Below, in pieces: positions 1 through 5,328 of a stretch of 7,663 nt of DNA. The notes beneath the pieces were generated by a model. The model was given only the letters and a program-made list of their open reading frames with translations. It did no database searches and had not been told where the DNA came from. Source of the stretch: Spirochaetaceae bacterium UBA1306 (GTDB lineage Bacteria > Spirochaetota > Spirochaetia > Treponematales > Rectinemataceae). The stretch spans positions 20,510-28,172 of the forward strand of contig DBTW01000196.1 in the NCBI GenBank assembly GCA_002307245.1, read 5' to 3'. The first letter of the stretch is position 1; each line of letters opens with the position of its first letter. The translations under genes were made by a program, and so were the position numbers.

Positions 1-983
1 GCGCCGGCATGGATGAGATTGAGGGCCGATCCCGCGCCGTCGCCGTTCTTGAAGACGCTGACGGGATCCTGGAGCTCGAAGTACAGGGCAGGGTCGATGA
101 GCCCGGGCAGGAGCCTGGGAGTCCAGGAAAGGCCGGCGGTGACGGATGGAGTGTATACGGCGCTGTCCGTGGAATCGCTCGTGTCGGGGAGATTCCCGGC
201 CGACAGGCTGTCCTCGAGCTCGGTTATGTCCTGCGAGGCGATGGGAAAGGAAGGCGCGATATCGCGGATCGAGAGGCCGATAGTGAAATCGTCGAGGGCC
301 AGCGTAGCGCCGAGGTCCATCGCCGCGCCGAAAAAGGCGTCGGTATAGATGCTGGCCATCATCGCGTCGGTATCATCCTTGTTCTTCACGAGGTCCGCGA
401 GGGCGAGATCGCTATGACCGGCGCCGAAGAGCCGCACGCGGTAGAAGGGCCGCAAATCGCCGCCCACGCAGAGGAGGAGATCGCCGAGCTGAATGGGAAG
501 GCCCAGGCCGATGATGGCCGTGGCCTCGGTATCGGAATGTACGATGCCGCTAGCGGGATTATTGCCTTCGATGTATTCGTCGTTGGTGGTGAAGAAACCG
601 AGGCCGAGACCCTTGCCCGCGAAGCCGAGGCCGAGAGAGAAGCCGCCGCCCGTACCGCCGTTGTCGCCCATGAGGCTCAAGGCCTGGCCGGCCAGGGCAC
701 TGGTATCGCTTAGGCTGTCTGCAAGGGCGTTCAGGTTGTCCGAAGTGGGCTTGATATAGGCCCAGGCATCGATGGAGGGCAGCACCAACACCGCTTTCCG
801 GGAGGCGAAGGCTGCGGGATTGCCGAAGAAGGAGAATTCGGAAGTGGGGACCGAGGTGAATACGCCGCCCATGGCCATGGACTTAGCCGTTTTTGGCGTA
901 AGGGAAGAGTACGCGACGTCCTCGGCGTAGGCGGCCCCGGCGACGAGCAGGAAAACCGCGACGATCAGCAATGCGCGCTTCAT
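1..983 (-). CDS. Outer-membrane beta-barrel protein, FadL/PorV/TraF-like (C-terminus beyond window)
   Basis: My translation of the minus strand from the ATG at 983-981 stays open to the left edge, giving about 327 residues with the C-terminus missing. The N-terminus is a signal peptide (MKR, then a hydrophobic stretch, AAYA) with likely cleavage after residue 20. Next comes a motif with the pattern AMGG-F-S-(acidic/polar)-FF-NPAA-A at about residues 34-57. This resembles the opening of PorV/PorQ, TraF-like and FadL-like (UPF0164-type) barrel proteins ('AMGGAF..., NPAG'). The rest alternates short hydrophobic strands with Gly-rich turns and Asp/Ser/Thr loops, as expected of a barrel. The start is fixed by AGGAG seven bases upstream. 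The ATG shares its A with the TGA of the lipoprotein gene (TGATG), so translation is probably coupled. The likely role is an outer-membrane channel or a partner of the lipoprotein; the substrate cannot be read from sequence. Confidence is high for an exported barrel-like protein and low for the exact family. Confidence 0.78.
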   Translation of the reverse strand, partial: MKRALLIVAVFLLVAGAAYAEDVAYSSLTPKTAKSMAMGGVFTSVPTSEFSFFGNPAAFASRKAVLVLPSIDAWAYIKPTSDNLNALADSLSDTSALAGQALSLMGDNGGTGGGFSLGLGFAGKGLGLGFFTTNDEYIEGNNPASGIVHSDTEATAIIGLGLPIQLGDLLLCVGGDLRPFYRVRLFGAGHSDLALADLVKNKDDTDAMMASIYTDAFFGAAMDLGATLALDDFTIGLSIRDIAPSFPIASQDITELEDSLSAGNLPDTSDSTDSAVYTPSVTAGLSWTPRLLPGLIDPALYFELQDPVSVFKNGDGAGSALNLIHAG

Positions 984-1894
984 CACATGTCTCCTAGGAG
1001 GGAAGCCAGGCTCGACGCGAGCACGATCTTGGCGATCGAGTTGGTGGAGCTTCCATCGTCATTCTGGGAAGTGAGGGAATCGAGCACGGAGTCCTCGATA
1101 GTGAAGTCCGCCGTGCCGGTGACCATGGCGTTCCAAAGGGCCGTGGAGATCTCGGCCGATGTGGCAGCGGTCGTATCCGCCGAGCCGTTGGTATCGATCG
1201 CGGTGATAAGGCCGGCGATGACCGCATTGATCGCGAGTTCGCTGCTTTCGCTCGAGGAGACAACGCCGTCGGCGTAGACATAACTGTCGGCTATCCCATC
1301 CCCATCGGTATCTACGTATTCCAGCGAAGTCCCGAGAGCCTGGTAGGCCGTGTTCGCCTCGAAGAAGGCCGAGATCAGGTCGGTAAAGCTGCTGGGAGGC
1401 GTCGCGTCGCCGGCCTTGATGCTCGTGACCACGTCCGCGGGAAGGACAGTCTCGATGAAGCTGGAAACGGTATCCGCGGTAACGCTCCCTGAAGAAGTCA
1501 GGTTCTCGGCGCTGCCGTCGACGAGGGCGGCCAGGAGGTCGGAGGAGAACTGTGCTGCGACCGGCACGGTCTGGATGGAGATGTCGGCTGCCACGACGGC
1601 GGCAGTCTGCTTGTCGGTCGTGGTAACCGAAGCATCTGTGCTCGTATAGGTAGTGGCGAGGCTTTCCAAGGCCGCTTCCTTGAGATCTGGATTATCCTTG
1701 AGGATCGTCACATTGGCATCCGAGGATATGTAGGTCTTAAGTTCTTCAGGGCTCTTCTGCTCTATCTCTGACACCGAGGGTGTCTTATGCGTCATTTTCG
1801 CGAAGATGTTCGTGTTGAACATCGAATCGCAGGAAACCAACGAGAGAGCGAGCAGGAAGACGAGCATCGATGACACTAGCGTCGTCCGCTTCAT
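983..1894 (-). CDS. Secreted lipoprotein, Ser/Thr/Ala-rich, with a calcium-loop-like motif; function unknown
   Basis: This encodes 303 residues. The frame is open further upstream, but the ATG at 1894-1892 is chosen because GGAGG sits five bases before it and it yields a clean lipoprotein signal. That signal is MKRTT, a hydrophobic core, then the lipobox L-V-S-C with Cys22 as the lipidation site. The residue after Cys is Asp; in E. coli this would favour the inner membrane, but sorting rules differ in other diderms. The mature part is rich in Ser, Thr, Ala and Asp, with predicted short helices and few aromatics. At 195-203 it has DTDGDGIAD, resembling the calcium loops of dockerin and thrombospondin-3 repeats. 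I do not recognise a named family. It is the first gene of a two-gene unit with the barrel-protein gene (TGATG junction), preceded by its own candidate promoter. Base composition is lower in GC than the genes upstream, especially in its 5' third (43 and 50 percent at 1681-1740 and 1741-1800). Confidence 0.85.
   Translation of the reverse strand: MKRTTLVSSMLVFLLALSLVSCDSMFNTNIFAKMTHKTPSVSEIEQKSPEELKTYISSDANVTILKDNPDLKEAALESLATTYTSTDASVTTTDKQTAAVVAADISIQTVPVAAQFSSDLLAALVDGSAENLTSSGSVTADTVSSFIETVLPADVVTSIKAGDATPPSSFTDLISAFFEANTAYQALGTSLEYVDTDGDGIADSYVYADGVVSSSESSELAINAVIAGLITAIDTNGSADTTAATSAEISTALWNAMVTGTADFTIEDSVLDSLTSQNDDGSSTNSIAKIVLASSLASLLGDM
991..995 (-). promoter_or_regulatory. Shine-Dalgarno site of the barrel-protein gene
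   Basis: AGGAG on the minus strand, seven bases before the ATG at 983, fixes that start. It lies inside the last codons of the lipoprotein gene and within a 10-base palindrome (CTCCTAGGAG, 991-1000). Ribosomes finishing the lipoprotein therefore sit on or near this site, which fits coupled translation. Confidence 0.75.
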
Positions 1895-1899
1895 GGGAA

Positions 1900-1904
1900 C
1901 CTCC
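1900..1904 (-). promoter_or_regulatory. Shine-Dalgarno site of the lipoprotein gene
   Basis: GGAGG on the minus strand, five bases before the ATG at 1894. It decides this start over the upstream in-frame ATGs at 1906 and beyond, which would bury the signal peptide behind extra residues. Confidence 0.8.
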
Positions 1905-1935
1905 ATGTTCAGGGATTTTACTTTATATAAAATAG

Positions 1936-1963
1936 AACATAGCCCATTTTGGACTTTTTTCAA
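1936..1963 (-). promoter_or_regulatory. Candidate sigma70 promoter for the lipoprotein-barrel unit
   Basis: On the minus strand, TTGAAA (1963-1958; 5 of 6 matches to TTGACA) is followed after 16 bases by TATGTT (1941-1936; 4 of 6 matches to TATAAT). The -35 begins five bases after the mtaB stop codon. The whole gap 1895-1967 is markedly AT-rich against the rest of the window, and further TATA-like sequence (1920-1930) offers alternative -10 boxes. The -35 is good and the -10 weak; the AT-rich setting and the strong downstream Shine-Dalgarno support a real start of transcription. No terminator for mtaB is visible in the gap. Confidence 0.5.
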
Positions 1964-1967
1964 GAGC

Positions 1968-3323
1968 TCAAGGCCGTGAAGCACCGATATACAGTGCAAA
2001 CACATCAATATTACTAAGATGCTCGGATTTACCGTGTTGACCTATTGTACATAATACTTCATTCCCTGGGCGAAGGCTATCCGGCAAATTGCACAGAGTT
2101 GCTTTCAGGTAATTCTCCGTCGTCGCGCAGAAATCCTTTTCGATGACGGCTTTTAGCACGCGGCCTTCGCTCCGGGCGATATAGGAGCTCCGACCCGCCG
2201 CCCCGAGCTCGAGGAGGGCATCGACCCGCTCGCCGGCGACACGCTCAGGAACGCGGTCGCCCATGACCGCGGCCCGCGTGCCGGGCCGCGGGGAGAAGGG
2301 GAAGGCATGGATCCAGGCGAAATCGCACGCTCGCGCGAGCTCGAGGGTTTGCCGGGCGTCGGCCTCGGTCTCGCCGGGAAAGCCCGCGATGAGGTCGGCC
2401 CCGATGAAGGGATCGCGGCCCGAGCTCCTGAGGGCCTTTACGGCATCTATCGCGTCCTCGCGGCCGTAATGCCTGCCCATGGCGGCGAGCACGGCGTCGG
2501 AGCCGGACTGCAGGGCGAGATGGGCGTGGGGACGCACGCGCGGATGGGCGAAGACTTCGAGGAAATCCTGGTCTATCGCGTCGGGCTCGTAGGAGGAGAG
2601 GCGGAACGCGACGCGCTCGGTGCCCGCCAGCAAGGCCCGGAGCAGGCCGGGGAAGCCGAGCTCGCCGTCACGGTATTGGGCGAGATTGACGCCCGAGAGC
2701 ACGATCTCCGCCCGGCCCGCGGCTTCCAGGGCGCGGGCCCGCCCCACGACCGCGGCGACGGGGAGACTGGAGGACCTGCCGCGGGCTATATGGACCCGGC
2801 AATAGGCGCAAGCGTTGTCGCAGCCGTCCTGGACCTTGAGCGCGGGGCGGGAGTGGAAAGCGAAGACCTCCGGGTTGAAGGCGAAGCGCCCCGCGCCCCC
2901 CTCGGCGGAAGCAAGGACGCGTTGCGCGGCATCGGGTCGCTCGAGCCAGCCGCGCAGGGCCTCGAGGAGGCCCCGCCGCCCCGCCGCCTCGAGGAAGGCG
3001 GGCAGGCCGAGGAGCCGGTCCTTGCCGGAGCCCGGCAGCACCAGGACGCGCTCGCCCAGGGAAGAGAGGGCCTCGCCCTCGACCTGGGCGTAGCAGCCCG
3101 TGACGATGACGACGGCGTCGGGGTCCGCGGCGAGGGCCAGACGGATGATCCGCCTGGCCTTCTGCTCGGCCTTGCCCGTGACCGTGCAGGTATTCACGAT
3201 AACGAGCTCGGCCGCCTCGGCGCCGATCGTCGCGCCCGATCGCGCGAAGGCGTCCGCGATGGACTCGGTCTCCAGCTGGTTAAGCTTGCAACCGAGGGTA
3301 TGGAAGGCGACCCGGAGTGACAT
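1968..3323 (-). CDS. mtaB: tRNA (N6-L-threonylcarbamoyladenosine(37)-C2)-methylthiotransferase MtaB
   Basis: MtaB is a radical-SAM enzyme that adds a methylthio group to t6A at position 37 of ANN-decoding tRNAs, making ms2t6A and stabilising codon-anticodon pairing. The 451 residues match the family's usual length. The N-terminal UPF0004 domain has the three cluster cysteines C12 (HTLGCKLNQLE), C46 (NTCTVTG) and C77 (TGCYAQ). The radical-SAM cluster motif CxxxCxxC is C168, C172 and C175 (QDGCDNACAYC). LQSGSD (271-276) and the GFPGETE stretch (about 314-320) are further family motifs. The LGCKLNQ signature separates MtaB from MiaB and RimO. The last ~65 residues form a TRAM-like tRNA-binding tail (ENYLKATL around 403-410). 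The ATG at 3323 shares one base with the TPR gene's TGA (TGATG). A TTG one codon earlier is possible but less likely. No Shine-Dalgarno is seen. GC falls abruptly at about 2160, inside the gene, so the TRAM part differs in composition from the rest. Confidence 0.93.
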   Translation of the reverse strand: MSLRVAFHTLGCKLNQLETESIADAFARSGATIGAEAAELVIVNTCTVTGKAEQKARRIIRLALAADPDAVVIVTGCYAQVEGEALSSLGERVLVLPGSGKDRLLGLPAFLEAAGRRGLLEALRGWLERPDAAQRVLASAEGGAGRFAFNPEVFAFHSRPALKVQDGCDNACAYCRVHIARGRSSSLPVAAVVGRARALEAAGRAEIVLSGVNLAQYRDGELGFPGLLRALLAGTERVAFRLSSYEPDAIDQDFLEVFAHPRVRPHAHLALQSGSDAVLAAMGRHYGREDAIDAVKALRSSGRDPFIGADLIAGFPGETEADARQTLELARACDFAWIHAFPFSPRPGTRAAVMGDRVPERVAGERVDALLELGAAGRSSYIARSEGRVLKAVIEKDFCATTENYLKATLCNLPDSLRPGNEVLCTIGQHGKSEHLSNIDVFALYIGASRP

Positions 3324-3976
3324 CAACGCAGCTTGGCGGAGGCGCGGTCGGATCCGTCAGCGGCGTCCTGCAGCCTCGGGTCGATGGAGAGGGCCTTTTT
3401 ATAGGCCTCGAGGGCGTGGGCTTGGTCGCCGTAGCGCTCGCGGGCGTAGCCCAGGCGGGTCCACCACTTGGCGCTCCCGGGAGAGTACTGGAGGGCCGTG
3501 GAGAAGGCGATGTCGGCATGGCCGAAGCGGCCGAGCCGCAGGTATATTTCGCCAATATAGTAGTAGGCGATCCCTACGCGCCCGCCCTCGGAGACGGCGG
3601 CGACGTAGTCCTGGAAGTTGCGGAGCGCGGCGTCGTTGCGGCCCAGGAAATAGGCCGTCTCGCCGAGGGTCTCGGTGAGGCGGGGATCGCGGCGGACGGC
3701 GTAGCCCTTCAGGGCGTAGTTCTCCGCGTCGGCGTATCGGCGCAGGGCGACGAGGGACCAGGACAGCACGACATAGGATTCGACGTTGGACGGGGTGGCG
3801 GACAGCTCCGAGAGGCAGGCGCGCCGGGCGTCTTCGTACTTGCCGTCGACGTAAAGGCGCAGGGCGTCGGGCTTGTCCTGGGCCCGGGCGGAAGCCGAGG
3901 CGAGAAGGCATAGGACGAGGGCCGCGAGCGCCCGCCCCGCCGGCCGGGGCCGGCGGGCGCCCTCACGCGAGCGCAT
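3323..3976 (-). CDS. Exported tetratricopeptide-repeat (TPR) protein
   Basis: This encodes 217 residues. The N-terminus has a long Arg-rich n-region (six Arg in the first 15 residues), a hydrophobic core at about 16-30 and a cleavage-like ARA-QD at 32/33, so the mature protein is probably periplasmic. The Cys in the hydrophobic core (23) is preceded by Leu and is not a lipobox. From residue 35 to about 200 there are several TPR units; the clearest is the last (WWTRLGYARERYGDQAHALE, then AYKKALSIDP, 171-200), with others around 38-66, 67-99 and 136-166. TPR proteins act as protein-binding scaffolds; no partner can be named. The start overlaps the 3' end of the bactofilin gene by 14 bases, and the stop overlaps the mtaB start by one base, so all three are probably on one message. 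No Shine-Dalgarno is visible. A very stable hairpin lies in the signal-peptide codons. Bactofilin proximity hints at cell-envelope or shape work, by inference only. Confidence 0.85.
   Translation of the reverse strand: MRSREGARRPRPAGRALAALVLCLLASASARAQDKPDALRLYVDGKYEDARRACLSELSATPSNVESYVVLSWSLVALRRYADAENYALKGYAVRRDPRLTETLGETAYFLGRNDAALRNFQDYVAAVSEGGRVGIAYYYIGEIYLRLGRFGHADIAFSTALQYSPGSAKWWTRLGYARERYGDQAHALEAYKKALSIDPRLQDAADGSDRASAKLR
3928..3960 (-). promoter_or_regulatory. Very stable GC hairpin in the 5' coding part of the TPR gene
   Basis: Bases 3937-3956 are a perfect 20-base inverted repeat (nine pairs, loop of two, or eight pairs with a four-base loop). An alternative outer stem pairs 3928-3936 with 3952-3960 (nine perfect GC pairs). 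It begins just after the bactofilin stop codon. There is no T tract on the minus strand, so it is not a standard intrinsic terminator. It could slow ribosomes, tune the downstream genes or stabilise the bactofilin end of the message, or simply reflect GC-rich codons for Arg, Pro, Ala and Gly. Confidence 0.4.
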
Positions 3977-4334
3977 CGAGCTTGGGGGCCATCATGCGGC
4001 AAGCGCCGTTGAAGTGGCAGCCCGTTTCCATGGTAACCTGAGGCGCGGTGACATCGCCGTCCACCGAGGCGCAGGCGAAGAGCTCGACCTTCTCCCTCGC
4101 GGAGATGTTGCCCTTGACGTTGCCCTTGACCGATACCACGTTGGCCACGATATCGGCCTCGACGACGGCCTTCTCGTCGATATAGAGGTCGCTCTCGGAA
4201 CGCACGATGCCCGACACCTTGCCCTTGATCATGAGGGGCTTGGTGAAGACCATCTCGCCCGCGAATTCGACGTCGACGGCGAGGACGGTATCGAGCTGCT
4301 CCTCGTCTATCGCGGTAATCTGTACTTCGGTCAT
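3963..4334 (-). CDS. Bactofilin family protein
   Basis: This encodes 123 residues. Bactofilins (PF04519) are small proteins that polymerise without nucleotide into beta-helical filaments and act as cytoskeletal scaffolds for cell shape, wall synthesis or polarity. The central part (about 28-115) shows the repeating beta-helix pattern with Gly turns: MIKGKVSGIV (35-44), VKGNVKGNIS (69-78) and VDGDVTAPQV (91-100), separated by regularly spaced valines and isoleucines. There is only a short N-terminal tail (1-25) and almost no C-terminal tail, as is common in the family. No signal peptide is present, so it is cytoplasmic. The frame is open upstream to 4514, but that extension is Arg/Ser-rich sequence overlapping ksgA and is rejected; the ATG at 4334 starts a typical bactofilin. 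No Shine-Dalgarno precedes it (the bases are CCTCCCGT), and a promoter ends eight bases upstream. It overlaps the TPR gene by 14 bases. Confidence 0.88.
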   Translation of the reverse strand: MTEVQITAIDEEQLDTVLAVDVEFAGEMVFTKPLMIKGKVSGIVRSESDLYIDEKAVVEADIVANVVSVKGNVKGNISAREKVELFACASVDGDVTAPQVTMETGCHFNGACRMMAPKLDALA

Positions 4335-4342
4335 ACGGGAGG

Positions 4343-4371
4343 ATGATACGGCAAGGCGGGAGGAAAGGCAA
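4343..4371 (-). promoter_or_regulatory. Candidate sigma70 promoter for bactofilin-TPR-mtaB; predicts a leaderless start
   Basis: On the minus strand, TTGCCT (4371-4366; 4 of 6 consensus matches) and TATCAT (4348-4343; 5 of 6) are separated by the ideal 17 bases. Only eight bases lie between the -10 and the ATG at 4334. Transcription would begin at about 4336, giving a leader of one or two bases, which fits the absence of a Shine-Dalgarno. The -35 begins at the base next to the ksgA-end hairpin. Confidence 0.45.
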
Positions 4372-4396
4372 CGGCCCTCGGAAGGCTCGCGGGCCG
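4372..4396 (-). terminator. Possible weak terminator or attenuator after ksgA
   Basis: Minus-strand arms CGGCCCGCG and CGAGGGCCG pair over eight positions with one G-A mismatch, around a seven-base loop. The hairpin starts eight bases after the ksgA stop (TAG, 4407-4405). It is followed by TTGCCTTTCCT, which is T-rich but interrupted by C, so any intrinsic termination would be partial. It separates the HEAT-comEC-ksgA block from the bactofilin block. Confidence 0.4.
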
Positions 4397-4404
4397 CTGC
4401 GGGG

Positions 4405-5328
4405 CTAGGACTGCCTGAGCGCCCCGTAGACTCTCGCCAGGTCCTCCGGCTTGAGCGCCTCGGCCCTGACGTCGGGCCGTATGCCGAGGCGCTCGAGAGC
4501 CTCGCCCAGGGCATCGTCGAGGGAGGCGCCGTCGCCCCGGCCGAAGAGGGGGCCGAGCGCGGGCCCCGCCGCGCGGACGTTGTTGCGCAGGGTCTTGCGC
4601 CTCGAGGAGAAGCCCGCCCGCACGAAGGCCGAGAAGCCCGCCCGATCGCCCGAGGCCACGGGCTCCCGGCGGGGCTCCATGCGCACCACGGTGCTCGTGA
4701 CGCGGGGCACGGGCCAGAAGGAGCTCGAGCTGAGGTCGAAGGCGAGCTTCGACTTGCAGGCCGAGGTGCAGAGGACCGAGAAGGCCGAGTAGTCCTTGGT
4801 GCCGGGCACCGCGATCATGCGCAGGCCCGCCTCCTTCTGCACGGTGAAGATCATCCGCGGCGGCACCAGCCCCCCCTCAATGAGAGAGGCGACGATCGCG
4901 TTGGCCGCGCTATAGGGGAGGTTGCCGAATATCCTGTCGGGAGGGCCCGAGGCCTCGAGCTCGGCCTTCCAGGTCTGGATGAAGTCGCCCTCGACGAGCT
5001 TGAAGGATGAGCGCGAGCCGAAGTGCCTGATGAGCAGGCGCGAGAAGCCGTGGTCGATCTCGAAGGCGGTCAGGCCGATGCCCGAGTCGAGGGCGAGAGC
5101 GGTCATCGAACCGATGCCGGGGCCAATCTCCCAGACCCGCATCCCGGGCTCGGCCTTGAGCTCCTCCAGTATCCGCTCGCGGGAGCGGCGGCTGACGAGG
5201 AAATTCTGGCCGAAGCGCTTGGACATGGCCAGGCCCTCCGCCTCGAGCAGGCGCCGCAGCGCCGGGGGCGAATCGTAATCCGGCGCGGGGCCGGGCGGAG
5301 GCTCGGTATTCGGCATAGGGCCGAGCAT
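4405..5328 (-). CDS. rsmA: 16S rRNA (adenine(1518)-N(6)/adenine(1519)-N(6))-dimethyltransferase KsgA/RsmA
   Basis: KsgA (RsmA) dimethylates two adjacent adenines in the 3'-terminal helix of 16S rRNA, a late quality step in small-subunit assembly. The 307 residues carry the expected order of motifs: KRFGQNFL (37-44), SAM motif I EIGPGIGSMT (67-76), acidic ribose-binding E90 (FEID), GDF (114-116), catalytic NLPY (136-139), VQKE (163-166), FWPVPRVTSTVV (204-215) and RKTLRNN (244-250). The family length is usually 265-290; the excess is mainly a Pro-rich N-terminal tail of ~18 residues before YDSPPALRRLL. The ATGs at 5328 and 5316 are both possible starts. Neither has a Shine-Dalgarno, so translation probably depends on ribosomes leaving comEC. 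The first ~419 bases overlap the tail of the comEC open frame in another phase. The motifs show that the KsgA frame is the genuine coding frame there. Confidence 0.95.
   Translation of the reverse strand: MLGPMPNTEPPPGPAPDYDSPPALRRLLEAEGLAMSKRFGQNFLVSRRSRERILEELKAEPGMRVWEIGPGIGSMTALALDSGIGLTAFEIDHGFSRLLIRHFGSRSSFKLVEGDFIQTWKAELEASGPPDRIFGNLPYSAANAIVASLIEGGLVPPRMIFTVQKEAGLRMIAVPGTKDYSAFSVLCTSACKSKLAFDLSSSSFWPVPRVTSTVVRMEPRREPVASGDRAGFSAFVRAGFSSRRKTLRNNVRAAGPALGPLFGRGDGASLDDALGEALERLGIRPDVRAEALKPEDLARVYGALRQS

Noticed and set aside
9..713. Plus-strand open frame of 234 codons opposite the barrel protein.
   Set aside because: The minus strand encodes a signal peptide and barrel-like sequence with a good Shine-Dalgarno. 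The plus frame is Glu/Ala/Gly filler without a start signal.
1895..2008. 38-residue N-terminal extension of the lipoprotein.
   Set aside because: It would bury the signal peptide and overlap the mtaB end; the GGAGG site points to the ATG at 1894.
2307..3320. Long plus-strand open frame (337 codons) opposite mtaB.
   Set aside because: It is antisense to a gene with all MtaB motifs. It is low-complexity in Gly, Ala, Glu and Arg, typical of the reverse frame of GC-rich genes.
4335..4514. 60-residue N-terminal extension of bactofilin.
   Set aside because: The extension overlaps ksgA, is Arg/Ser/Pro-rich, and has no bactofilin-like pattern. The family start fits the ATG at 4334.
4372..5328. Programmed frameshift that would fuse ComEC to KsgA.
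   Set aside because: There is no slippery sequence or logical reason for a membrane channel fused to a methyltransferase, and KsgA has its own ATG.
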